Positions 9,471-18,969 of a stretch of 64,000 nt of DNA are shown here, piece after piece. This DNA comes from Chlamydiota bacterium. GTDB taxonomy: Bacteria; Chlamydiota; Chlamydiia; Chlamydiales; JAAKFR01. A program made the position numbers and the translations under genes. The stretch's first letter is position 1, and every line of letters starts with the position of its first letter. Below the pieces are notes generated by a model. It saw only the letters and a list, made by a program, of their open reading frames with translations. It did not search any database and was not told the DNA's origin. The DNA is taken from the NCBI GenBank assembly GCA_021772465.1, contig JAJFLX010000017.1:1-64000 (forward strand), given 5' to 3'.

Positions 9471-11778
9471 GTGTTGGAAGCGCGCGAATCTCGGGTTCCA
9501 CGAGGAAAAGAGTGGGAGCGAGTAAATTTTCAAAATCGCGGATGCGCTGCTCGGGCCGGATGTCGATAACGAGTTGATCAGAAAGGAGCTGCAGCTCTTG
9601 GGGGGGGAGTGGTTCAGGGGTATAAAAAAGCAGGCGTGTAAAACGCTTTTTCCACTCTTCCAATTGCTCGATGATGTTTGTAGAGTCAGCTTGAACGTAG
9701 GTGTAAAACTCTCTCGACTTTTCGGGAGTAGAGAGCTCAAAATACTCTACGAGCAGTACAGATTCTCCACTTTTTCCAAAGAGTTCAGCGAGTTCAAAAG
9801 TCAAAGGTGTGGTCAAAGTAGTTAGGGGCGCTTTGCCTTGAAGTTCAAAATAGAGCGCAGAGGCAGAAGCTGTTAGACACTTTCTATTGTCTGCTAACAA
9901 TTGGGCGCGAGTAGCTCTTGGCCCAAGCAGGGCTTCCCAAAGAGCGAGGCATGCGAGAAAGACTCCCCCACCTAGCAGAGCGCCAGCAATGCACCCGAGG
10001 AGCAGATGAGGGGGGTTGGGAAGCGAGGGGGCTTTTGCCTCCATAAGGGGTTTTGCACTGAGGTAGTCGAGGTGGTATCCCAGATTTTTCGACTGAGCGA
10101 GGTGAGAAAAGGAGCGAAACCGTTCGCTTTGAAGTGCTGTATTTGCCTCAATTTTTTGTTCAATGAGCCACTGCGTGGGAAATGAGCTCGCTGTTTTAGC
10201 TAGCTGTGTGAGATGGCGCTCACCTCTTTTATATTCATCGATAAGAAGGTGAATTAGTGCCTCTTGCAAAGAGGCAATTCTCTTTTCAAGCACATTTTGC
10301 TCTAATTGGATCCCTTCGGTCAGGTGGCCTAATCGTTTGATGAGAAAGACTCTCTCGAGCTCGAGCTCTTGTTCAATGAGCTCCTGCTCCTTTGCAGTCC
10401 AATTTCTCTCATCGATGAGCTGGTGGTGGAGCTTCAACATTTTTTCAGAGGGGAGCTCAGGATCAGATAGGATTGCAAAATCACCTCTCTTAAGGCTTTC
10501 AGCTGTTTCGATGTACCCTGTTTTTTTTATCTCAAGGCGATCGAGAGCGTGCTTGTACTCGCTGAGAAGCGTCTGCACCTCTTCCACACTTAAGGTCGAG
10601 TCGGTTGGAAAAGATTTTTCTAGAAGCGACTCGAAAGAGACAGTCTGCATGTTGAGCGCTTGGGCAGTGCGTTGAATCTCTGATCTCAGTGAGGATTGCC
10701 GTGTTCGCTCATCGATCTGTTTTTGGGTGAAAAAATCGAGTTCATGGCCGAGTAGCATCATCTTTCCTGCTTCGAGCTGCTTTTCAAGGTGCTCCTTGTG
10801 CTCTTCCATCAAAGTTTCAAGCTCGCTCAGACACTCCGATTCCCGTTGGAGCAAGTAGCTGAGTTGGTGTGAGACTTTTTCTTGTGCCTCTCTCTTGAGA
10901 TAGAGTTGATATTCGTACATCACAGCATTGACAACAGCTGCTGCGAGCGAGCGGCTAGGATGGGAGTAGGTGATATCAACGAGCTTCGGGTCTTTCTGAT
11001 CTTGTTTAACTTGAATGGTCTTCATTAAACTTTTGATCACCGCATGTAGAGGGAGGAGGGTGAGTTGAAAAGTCTGCTCTTTTATCTCGCCTGGCGCTTC
11101 TAAAACAAAAGAGCCCTCCTTCCAAACAAAAGGTTCGCCAAAAACTCCGCTGCCCACTCCGATTACCTCAAACGTACGCTCATCGAGAGCATGGATTGCA
11201 AATTCTCGGCACACCTCTCCTTCATAGTCGACGGCCGTACATTTTAGAGGTGAATCCTCGTTTGCAATAAGAGGATCTCTTGCAACTGGGATCGATTTTG
11301 CCAAGACGCGCGAGTGAGGAGGTTTTTCTCGGTGGGCCTTTTCAGCTCTTACATGGTTGAAAAGGGCGTGCCAATAGGACTCTTTTTGGGCGATTGCGGC
11401 TTGAAGAGCGAGCCTCTTTGCAACGCCTTTGACCACAGGGTAGCTTTTGAGAAAGACTTTGGGCTCTTCAAGTGAGGCGTAGCTCTCCTCTTTTCCAAGC
11501 ATTTCGAGCGCTTTTGTGAGATTGCCTTGATTTCCAGGTTTTTCACACCCTTTGAAAGTGGCTTTTGCGGTATAGGTGAGCGGTTTTTGGAAAAAATAAC
11601 CCAAAACAAGAGCGCCGCCCACACCTGAGGCCAAAACGAGGGGTCGCCACCTCCGCTTCACTGCTTGGAAAAAATCGGAGTAAGAGAGGATTGTATTCAA
11701 TTGAAAAGCCCTCGCGATCTCAGTCCTAAATCGATAAGAAAGGAGCTTGGAAGGAGTTGATTGATAAAGCGATTCCAC
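9391..11778 (-). CDS. Wzz/Wzc-like polysaccharide chain-length/copolymerase protein with degenerate C-terminal domain
   Basis: N-terminal TM followed by Wzz-like and long coiled-coil region, second TM (HLLLGCIAGALLGGGVFLACLALW); next to a Wza-like gene. 5' end uncertain (overlaps upstream gene). Confidence 0.75.
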   Translation of the reverse strand: MESLYQSTPSKLLSYRFRTEIARAFQLNTILSYSDFFQAVKRRWRPLVLASGVGGALVLGYFFQKPLTYTAKATFKGCEKPGNQGNLTKALEMLGKEESYASLEEPKVFLKSYPVVKGVAKRLALQAAIAQKESYWHALFNHVRAEKAHREKPPHSRVLAKSIPVARDPLIANEDSPLKCTAVDYEGEVCREFAIHALDERTFEVIGVGSGVFGEPFVWKEGSFVLEAPGEIKEQTFQLTLLPLHAVIKSLMKTIQVKQDQKDPKLVDITYSHPSRSLAAAVVNAVMYEYQLYLKREAQEKVSHQLSYLLQRESECLSELETLMEEHKEHLEKQLEAGKMMLLGHELDFFTQKQIDERTRQSSLRSEIQRTAQALNMQTVSFESLLEKSFPTDSTLSVEEVQTLLSEYKHALDRLEIKKTGYIETAESLKRGDFAILSDPELPSEKMLKLHHQLIDERNWTAKEQELIEQELELERVFLIKRLGHLTEGIQLEQNVLEKRIASLQEALIHLLIDEYKRGERHLTQLAKTASSFPTQWLIEQKIEANTALQSERFRSFSHLAQSKNLGYHLDYLSAKPLMEAKAPSLPNPPHLLLGCIAGALLGGGVFLACLALWEALLGPRATRAQLLADNRKCLTASASALYFELQGKAPLTTLTTPLTFELAELFGKSGESVLLVEYFELSTPEKSREFYTYVQADSTNIIEQLEEWKKRFTRLLFYTPEPLPPQELQLLSDQLVIDIRPEQRIRDFENLLAPTLFLVEPEIRALPTLNARLARLIARQRKPQAPRHTPSRSS

Positions 11779-12737
11779 CGTGTGATCGGCTTTTCTGAGA
11801 TATAGACCGTATCACCTGGCATGAGAAGGAGGCTGTCATTGGGTAGATAGGCGATGTGTTCCCATGAGAGGCGGTAGATTTTGGGGTTAACAACATTGCC
11901 TCGAATTACTTGAATGCACCGTTTATTGCCTGTAAAGGGGATCCCGCCGGCTGCTGCGAGCACTTCACGCAAAGAGATGGACCCACTTGGGACGGGTACC
12001 GCTTGCGCCAGACCCACCTCTCCGAGCACCATAACAGAGGAGGCGAGAGGCTCGGCAATGAAGATTTTATCTTTGGGATACATGACGATATTTTGGCTCA
12101 TATCCCCTTCGTGTACTAACTTCCAAAGATCGACAGGCATCATTTGACCCTCTCGCACGACATAGCTTTTGAACAAGTTCACTTCTGGGTAGAGCCCTGC
12201 AATGGAGAGCACCTCATAGAGTCGCATCCTCCCGTTGATGGGGATTTCAGGCACGCTCACAGCTCCAATGAGCTCCACCTTGCTATGTAGGCGTCTGGCA
12301 TATTCGATGAAGACATTGACGTTGGCAATCTCTTTCCCATAGAGCTTTCGAATCTTTTCGCGGGCTTGCTCGAGTGTTAGCCCTTGCACCCGCACATGGT
12401 CGAGACCTGGCAGATAGATGGAGCCGTTTATAACCCGATAGCCTACATGGCTCCCAACAGAACTGACGGCTTCTACGAGATCAGATCGGGTTGGGTGGAA
12501 AAGTTCGATGGTGAGCACATCATCCTCGTCGATTCTATCTTCGTACTCGACGAGGTCACTGCTCGAAAGCGTTCCCACGCACTCGCCCTCGAGTTCGAGA
12601 ATAGAGAATTTCCCTTGCCGGATCTGATAAGAGTCGAGAACAAACTCTTGCGCCCCTTGCGGTTCAAAACAGTAGTTAGTAGGAGCGCACGCGGACAAAA
12701 GAAGCAGTAAGAGAGGTAATAGTCGATACATAGGCAC
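11697..12737 (-). CDS. Wza-like outer-membrane polysaccharide export lipoprotein (Poly_export/SLBB)
   Basis: Lipobox LLLLSAC; DVLTIELFHP... and repeated SLBB-like segments VELIGAVSVP.., VMVLGEVGLAQAVPVPSG. Confidence 0.85.
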   Translation of the reverse strand: MPMYRLLPLLLLLLSACAPTNYCFEPQGAQEFVLDSYQIRQGKFSILELEGECVGTLSSSDLVEYEDRIDEDDVLTIELFHPTRSDLVEAVSSVGSHVGYRVINGSIYLPGLDHVRVQGLTLEQAREKIRKLYGKEIANVNVFIEYARRLHSKVELIGAVSVPEIPINGRMRLYEVLSIAGLYPEVNLFKSYVVREGQMMPVDLWKLVHEGDMSQNIVMYPKDKIFIAEPLASSVMVLGEVGLAQAVPVPSGSISLREVLAAAGGIPFTGNKRCIQVIRGNVVNPKIYRLSWEHIAYLPNDSLLLMPGDTVYISEKPITRWNRFINQLLPSSFLIDLGLRSRGLFN

Positions 12738-12780
12738 TTTTTTCTACCATCAAACCCCTTTTTTTCCTACAAATTAGGGT

Positions 12781-14001
12781 GTGCTTGCCATTGCTCTCTA
12801 CTTCGCCTTTTCCCATGTGATCTCATTTCTCTGCTCAATTTTTGAAGCGGTACTTCTTTCTTGCACGCCCACCTATGTCGCCTTGCTCAAAAAGCGAGGG
12901 GTCAAAACAGCTCCTTTACTAGAAGAGCTGAAAGGGCAAGTTGACCGCCCTTTAGCAGCCATCTTGACTCTCAACACCATCGCCCACACCGTTGGTGCAG
13001 CAGGGGTTGGCGCAAGTGTTGTGGAAACTTTTGGAGATAAATGGCTTGCACTTGCCTCCATTATTTTAACTCTGACGATGCTCTACTGGACAGAGATGCT
13101 TCCCAAGACTGTGGGGGCTCTTTACTGGAAGCAGCTCGCTCCTTACTGCGCACCACCGATACGTTTGTTGATCTTTTTCACCTATCCGTTTGTTGTTAGC
13201 TTCAATTTTTTTGCCAAGTTGCTTGCGCGCGGCAAATCTGTGGAGAGAATTTCTGAGGAGGATGTCTTGATTGCTTTGGAAGCTGGCACTCAAGCTGGAC
13301 TCATTGAGGAGGCGGAGCAAGATATGGTGGAGAATATTTTTCGGATGGGGGACCGCCGCGTAGGGGTGCTTATGCGGCCACGTGTTGATATTGAGTGGCT
13401 CGACATCGAGGATTCGATAGAGGAGCTTCGAGACCAGATTCTAGCTTCTGAGCACCACCGCTTTCCTCTTTGTGAGGGGGAGATTGATAAGGTGATTGGG
13501 ATCGTTCATTCGCAAGATCTTCTCGCTCGGGCGTGGAAGGGTGAGGAGATTGATTTTCGCGAGCTTGCCTATTCGCCGCTCTTTGTGCAAGAGACCCAGC
13601 ATATCTTTGAGCTTATGACTCTTTTTCGCAAAGAGAAGACTACTTTGGCTATTGTGGCTGATGAGTATGGATCGATTCAAGGGATGATTACGATGAGCAA
13701 CTTGATGGAAGCGATCCTCAAGGATGTGGAGCAAGAAGAGATCGAGGGGGTGGTCAAGGTAGGCGGCAATGTATGGCTTGTAGAGGGTTCGGTGCCCATC
13801 GATGAATTCAAAGACTATTTTCATCTCAACGCTTTTGCCGATGAGGAGCGGGCTAGGTACCGCACTTTGTCGGGACTTTGTATGAGTCAGCTCGAGGCGG
13901 TTCCCAAAAAGGGGGATGCATTCGCTCTCGGCTCTTACCGTGTTGAGGTGTTAGCTGTCCGCCGTCGTCGGGTCGAGAAAGTTTTGATCACACTGAGTTA
14001 G
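12781..14001 (+). CDS. CNNM/DUF21 transmembrane plus CBS-pair protein (HlyC/CorC family)
   Basis: TM domain, CBS pair (GVLMRPRVDIEWLD..., TLAIVADEYGSIQGMITMSNLMEAIL), C-terminal CorC_HlyC domain; GTG start. Confidence 0.9.
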   Translation: MLAIALYFAFSHVISFLCSIFEAVLLSCTPTYVALLKKRGVKTAPLLEELKGQVDRPLAAILTLNTIAHTVGAAGVGASVVETFGDKWLALASIILTLTMLYWTEMLPKTVGALYWKQLAPYCAPPIRLLIFFTYPFVVSFNFFAKLLARGKSVERISEEDVLIALEAGTQAGLIEEAEQDMVENIFRMGDRRVGVLMRPRVDIEWLDIEDSIEELRDQILASEHHRFPLCEGEIDKVIGIVHSQDLLARAWKGEEIDFRELAYSPLFVQETQHIFELMTLFRKEKTTLAIVADEYGSIQGMITMSNLMEAILKDVEQEEIEGVVKVGGNVWLVEGSVPIDEFKDYFHLNAFADEERARYRTLSGLCMSQLEAVPKKGDAFALGSYRVEVLAVRRRRVEKVLITLS

Positions 14002-14109
14002 ATTCGTTTGGTATTCACTTAAATTCTAAAGGTATTTAGATTTGAAGTTTTCAATTTGATAAAAAATAGGGATTTTGTGATTCTGCCTCCCACTTCATTT
14101 GGTCCCGTT

Positions 14110-15381
14110 ATGCCCACATCACAGAAAGTGTTTTATGGCGCATCCATTGCCTTTCTTTTGACCATAACTGGGGTTGCTTGCGCTTCACTTTATACGAAAA
14201 ACCCCTCTCTTTTAGGCCGAGCCTTTTCTCTCAAGAGAATGCATTGGATCATTTTAGTTGGAGCAGCTGGAGGCTCGGGGGTTGCTTTTACCTCTGGGAT
14301 GTTGGCTCATGCTTTGATAATAAAAAAGAGACGAAACACCTTCAGAAAGGCAGTCGTCGAGGGCAATGCTTCAGTTGCTCAAACCCTTGTAAAAAAGGGG
14401 GTCGATATTGAGAGGGCTCTTCAGTGCGCGGCTTATCATGACCACATCGAGCTTATTAAAATTCTTTTGGACGCAGGGGCAGACCCAGATGTATTTGATA
14501 GTGAAGGTAATACAGCTCTGATGTTTGCAGCAAAGCAAGGGTGCACTCAGGTTATCAATAAGCTGTTGAGTAAAGGAGCTGGAGCAAATATGTCTAATAG
14601 CAAAGGCTATACTGCTTTGATGCTTGCCTCGATTGGGAGACACGTTGAGGTGGCTGAGACTCTTTTGAAGGAAAAAATAGACCCCAATGCTTCTAATAAG
14701 AAGGGCTATACGGCTCTGATGTTTGCCTCTTATCGAAGAAATAATCAGCTCATCCAAACACTTTTAAATAGAGGAGCTTGCCCCAACGCTTCTAACAATA
14801 AAGGCAATACAGCTCTCATGATTGCATCTCAAGAGGGCTTTACTGAGATTGCAGAGACCCTCTTGGATAGGGGCGCAGATTCAAAAGCTGTGAATAAAGA
14901 GGGCAAAACAGCTCTCATGATTGCATCTCAAGAGGGCTTTACTGAGATTGCTCGGACTCTCTTGGGTAATGGCGCAGATTCAAAAGCTGTGGATAAAGAG
15001 GGCAAAACAACTCTGATGGTCGCATCTCTTGGTGGGCACACAAAGGTAGTCAATCTTCTTTTAACATCTGGTGCAGATGCAAATTTTACCTCCCCTCTTC
15101 ACGATTATACAGCTCTTATGATGGCCTCTTGTATGGGACATGTTGATGTTGTAAAGGCCCTTTTGAAAGGTAGCGCAAATCCCAATGCTAATAAGGGAGA
15201 AAAAGCCTATACGGCTCTGATTCATGCGGCTTTTAAGGGGCACACCGAAGTTGTTAAAGCTCTTTTAGAGAGTGGGGCTAATCCTGAGCTTAGGGACGCT
15301 TCAGACCTGAGTGCTCTCGATTATGCGGAAGGCAGAAAGCACGCTGAGGTGATCCAAGTCCTTAAAGGCAGCAGTCATTAA
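14110..15381 (+). CDS. Ankyrin-repeat protein with two N-terminal TM helices (Inc-like topology)
   Basis: VFYGASIAFLLTITGVACASLY...MHWIILVGAAGGSGVAFTSGMLAHALII then ~10 ankyrin repeats; start chosen at ATG 14110. Confidence 0.88.
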   Translation: MPTSQKVFYGASIAFLLTITGVACASLYTKNPSLLGRAFSLKRMHWIILVGAAGGSGVAFTSGMLAHALIIKKRRNTFRKAVVEGNASVAQTLVKKGVDIERALQCAAYHDHIELIKILLDAGADPDVFDSEGNTALMFAAKQGCTQVINKLLSKGAGANMSNSKGYTALMLASIGRHVEVAETLLKEKIDPNASNKKGYTALMFASYRRNNQLIQTLLNRGACPNASNNKGNTALMIASQEGFTEIAETLLDRGADSKAVNKEGKTALMIASQEGFTEIARTLLGNGADSKAVDKEGKTTLMVASLGGHTKVVNLLLTSGADANFTSPLHDYTALMMASCMGHVDVVKALLKGSANPNANKGEKAYTALIHAAFKGHTEVVKALLESGANPELRDASDLSALDYAEGRKHAEVIQVLKGSSH

Positions 15382-15425
15382 TATTAAAAAAATTTAAATT
15401 TGATTCTCCGACAACAAAACTGTAA

Positions 15426-15466
15426 TAACAATAATTATTGTTAAATAAACACAAACTATTTATAAT
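15426..15466 (+). promoter_or_regulatory. Putative promoter: -35 TTGTTA, 17-bp spacer, -10 TATAAT, overlapped by an 18-bp perfect palindrome
   Basis: TAACAATAATTATTGTTA (15426-15443); TTGTTA 15438-15443; TATAAT 15461-15466. Confidence 0.6.
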
Positions 15467-15500
15467 AAGTTATATTTAATTTATTTAAAGTGGTTTTTTT

Positions 15501-15992
15501 ATGGCTTTATCTCGAGGTTCAGGAGTTTCAAATGTGCCCAATGGTGCAACTGATCCTTCGAAGGAGGGGTCGAGTCCGAGTCCTATTACAACGGAGGTGG
15601 CCTGTAGAGGTCTTGCAGAGATGCAATCTGCGGAAGGGGTCGATCGGGATCATATAAACTCCCATCGTGTTGCTCTGCTGGGGGGAAGAACGCTCGATAT
15701 CGACTTGATAAGAGAAGCTGCTACGGGGCCCATTGAAAGGGTCAAGGAGCTACTAGATCAAGGAGCAGATCCAAATTTCAGAGATGAACGTACAAGAGGT
15801 TCTACCGCTTTGATGAGGGCAGCCAGTTGGGGGCGCGCTGATGTGGTCACAGCTCTTTTGGATGGAGGAGCAGACCCCAATATTGTGAGTGAAAATGGCA
15901 ATACAGCTTTGCAAAGTGCACTCGAGGGAGACAAGCCTGACATTACCAAAATTCTTTTGTCTGCAGGAGCAAATTCTCTTAGGAAAAAATAG
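15501..15992 (+). CDS. Short ankyrin-repeat protein
   Basis: ALLDGGADPNIVSENGNTALQSALEGDKPDITKILLSAGA; N-terminus MALSRGS...TTEVACRGL. Confidence 0.87.
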   Translation: MALSRGSGVSNVPNGATDPSKEGSSPSPITTEVACRGLAEMQSAEGVDRDHINSHRVALLGGRTLDIDLIREAATGPIERVKELLDQGADPNFRDERTRGSTALMRAASWGRADVVTALLDGGADPNIVSENGNTALQSALEGDKPDITKILLSAGANSLRKK

Positions 15993-16065
15993 TCTTTAAA
16001 AGTTTATTTATGCTTTTTTCAAAACTACCGATAGTTTTACAATCTCTAACTTAAAATGTTTTTTT

Positions 16066-17130
16066 ATGGCTCTACATCCAGTTTCTAATTCATCAAAAGA
16101 GGTCGAGCGCGTGGTTGAGGGCGCGTCCAACCATTCTACTACTGTAACGGAGGTAGCTTGTAGCGTGCTTGTTGAAGCTCCTGCGGTGAATTCAACAAGA
16201 GAGGTGGGTCGAAGTTTTGCGGCCGCTGAGGGTCCCTCTCAGGCTTTGTTTCAGGCAATTTGTATGCAAGCTATAGATATTAAGCGTATTGAAGCTCTTT
16301 TAGCTGCAGGAGCAAACCCCAATGCTGTAGATCGCAATGGCACGCCTCCTCTGGTTTATGCAGTCTGTAGGGGACGGTACGGATCTCTCGATATCGTCAA
16401 GGTTCTCTTAAAGAATGGGGCGGATCCAAATATTGAGTACGGGGACCGCCAATCTGCACTTACAAGTGCAATTGCGCGTGAGCATTTAGGAACTATCGAA
16501 GCTCTAATCGCTGCGGGAGCAAAGGAGGTCTCTTTTGACCAAACTAAAATTGATCAAGATTTACTCGACAATTCTTATTTCCAGAATGATGATATAAAAG
16601 CCAGAATAGCATTAATCCGAGGTGCGAATCCAAATTTCAAAGGATTTGATGGTCAGACTGCTCTGACGCGAGCAGTTCAGGGCTTTAACGAGCAGCATGT
16701 CGCTCGTCTCCTGGGGCAGGGCGCAGATTGCAGTATTACGGATGATGAGGGCAGCACCGCTTTGATGTATGCAGCCGGACGAGGGAAGCCGAACCCCAAG
16801 GTTCTCAGGCTCCTCTTGAGGCATGGAAAAAAAATAGATGCTGTCGATAAGGCTGGCTACACTGCTTTGATGCGGGCTGCTAGAGTGTGCAATTTTGAGG
16901 CGGTTAAACTACTTTTGGCCGCAGGGGCAGACCCTGACATTCAAAATCAACATGGGCACAATGCTCTGTATATAGTTACTAATTATTACTCACCCTACGA
17001 CAGCCGACGAGAAATGCTTCCAGAAATGATTACTTTACTTCAGCGAGCTATGGTTATGCAAGATGAAGGGGAAAGAGAGCGTCAGGCAGCTGAGCTCCTC
17101 GCTACTTTAGAGGCCATAGGATGGATCTAA
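16066..17130 (+). CDS. Ankyrin-repeat protein
   Basis: Ankyrin repeats; N-terminus MALHPVSNSSKE...TVTEVACSVL...EGPSQALFQA. Confidence 0.9.
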   Translation: MALHPVSNSSKEVERVVEGASNHSTTVTEVACSVLVEAPAVNSTREVGRSFAAAEGPSQALFQAICMQAIDIKRIEALLAAGANPNAVDRNGTPPLVYAVCRGRYGSLDIVKVLLKNGADPNIEYGDRQSALTSAIAREHLGTIEALIAAGAKEVSFDQTKIDQDLLDNSYFQNDDIKARIALIRGANPNFKGFDGQTALTRAVQGFNEQHVARLLGQGADCSITDDEGSTALMYAAGRGKPNPKVLRLLLRHGKKIDAVDKAGYTALMRAARVCNFEAVKLLLAAGADPDIQNQHGHNALYIVTNYYSPYDSRREMLPEMITLLQRAMVMQDEGERERQAAELLATLEAIGWI

Positions 17131-17252
17131 AGCCTTGATTTGGGCTGGGCTGGCTTTAGATTTTCAAAAAACAGTAAAAATATTTTTTATTCTTTTATAA
17201 AAACAATAATTGTGTTTAAATTTCTTTAATCAACTTTAATTATCGAGGTTTT

Positions 17253-18851
17253 ATGGCTTTACGCCCAGTTTCAGCCTCTCAAAAAGATTCCACTCTTGAT
17301 CCGGCTACACGGGAGAGAATTCATAGAGGCCTTGATGAGTTAAATCTTAACTCGGAGGAGATGTCCCATCATGATCCTGCTACAGAGGAGAAAATTCGTC
17401 GAGTCGTCCTCAAGGCTATGGAGGCGCAATCTTATCTACGCGCTGAGGATCCCTCTCAGGCTTTGCTAAAGATCGCTTCTACCGGGCGGGGAGATGCTGA
17501 GCTTATTAAAGCTCTTTTAGTGAAGGGGGCCGATCCCAACATTTCTGGTTGGGATGGCAGATCGGCACTGATGTGCGCAGTTACTCAACATCGGATGGCT
17601 GATTTTGAGGTTCTTTTGCAGGGAGGGGCAAACCCCGATGCTGTGGATAACCATGGCCGAACCGCTCTGATGTTGGCAGCCGAGTTTGGAGACCTCGCTA
17701 TGGTCGAGGCCCTCTTGCAAAAAGGGGCAGATCCAAATCTCAGGGACGCATCTCGTTACTCTGCTCTTTATCAAGCAATTAGGAAGAAGCATCCCGCTCT
17801 TATCAAAGCTCTTAAAGCTGCAGGCGCCCAAGATATCGATTCACTAGATAATTTTCGTGGCGAACTGGTCTGGGCTGTTAAAACACTAAGTGTTCGGGAG
17901 GTCTTAGTGGCCTTAGCGCGGGGTGCGGATCCGAATTTCAAAGGCGATATAGGCGATACTGCTCTAATGCATGCAGCTTTGAGAGAAGACACCGAGATGG
18001 TTAACGCTCTGATAGATGCTGGGGCAGATCCTAATATTGCGGATAAATATGGGCAAACGGCCCTGATGAATGCAGTCATTAGTGGGCGCGCTGAGGTAGT
18101 AGAAGCTCTAATAAATGCGGGGGCAAACCCCAATGCTGTGGATACGAGAGGCCAAACCGCTCTGATGTTTGCAGGTAATAGGCGACGTGTTGCAATTGTC
18201 AAAATGCTCTTGGACAAGGGTGCCGATCCAAATATCAGGGGTGAGAAGGGTGAGACTCTTTTAATCAGCGCATCTCGAGAGGGATACCCTGAAATTGTAG
18301 GGATACTCACGGAGAAATCAGATCTAAATATCAGAGACTCTGATGGAAAAACAGCGCTTGCACACGCAGTTTGCGCTGAAGACAGGACCCTTGAGCGTGA
18401 AGGCAAGCGCCATCCAAAATTTTTAGAGACAATCAAAATTCTTTTGGATGCAGGAGCAGACCCCAATGTCTTTGATTCGGATGAGTGGAGCGACTTCCCG
18501 CGCAGACCAATTTTGTGGGCAGCTGCCCGGCGAAGAGACATTGAAGTTGTCGACATGCTCTTGCAAAATGGGGCAGACCCCGATGCTGTGAATCAAAAGG
18601 ATGGCTACACCAGTCTGGTGCTTGCAGTGGTGTTAAAAAATATTGAGTGCGTCAAACTATGTTTGCAGGGAGGGGCAAGTCATCTCAAAAAAAATTCCTA
18701 TGAGGAGAACGCTCTGGAGATAGCTGAGAGATATGTCAGCGAGGACCCAAATAATGAAACAGCTCTTGAGATACGCAATTTACTTGTGGAATATGCCAAG
18801 AAGTGTGATGTAGCTGAGCGTTTTGCTGTCTTCGACAGGCTCTTGAGGTAA
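17253..18851 (+). CDS. Ankyrin-repeat protein
   Basis: At least 10 ankyrin repeats; N-terminus MALRPVSASQKD...EDPSQALLKIA. Confidence 0.92.
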   Translation: MALRPVSASQKDSTLDPATRERIHRGLDELNLNSEEMSHHDPATEEKIRRVVLKAMEAQSYLRAEDPSQALLKIASTGRGDAELIKALLVKGADPNISGWDGRSALMCAVTQHRMADFEVLLQGGANPDAVDNHGRTALMLAAEFGDLAMVEALLQKGADPNLRDASRYSALYQAIRKKHPALIKALKAAGAQDIDSLDNFRGELVWAVKTLSVREVLVALARGADPNFKGDIGDTALMHAALREDTEMVNALIDAGADPNIADKYGQTALMNAVISGRAEVVEALINAGANPNAVDTRGQTALMFAGNRRRVAIVKMLLDKGADPNIRGEKGETLLISASREGYPEIVGILTEKSDLNIRDSDGKTALAHAVCAEDRTLEREGKRHPKFLETIKILLDAGADPNVFDSDEWSDFPRRPILWAAARRRDIEVVDMLLQNGADPDAVNQKDGYTSLVLAVVLKNIECVKLCLQGGASHLKKNSYEENALEIAERYVSEDPNNETALEIRNLLVEYAKKCDVAERFAVFDRLLR

Positions 18852-18969
18852 GAAAAAAAATTTAAGTTTAACTCCTTGGTCTGTAAATCCCGAGGGTGAA
18901 AAGTTTAGCCCCTCTCAGGACTTTTCCGATGAATTCTACCCTGGAGATTTTCGAGCCTTTCCCCTATGA

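Noticed and set aside
17771-18556. 261-aa minus-strand ORF opposite the ankyrin gene at 17253
   Set aside because: Low-complexity shadow ORF from ankyrin repeats; the plus-strand product is clearly the real one.
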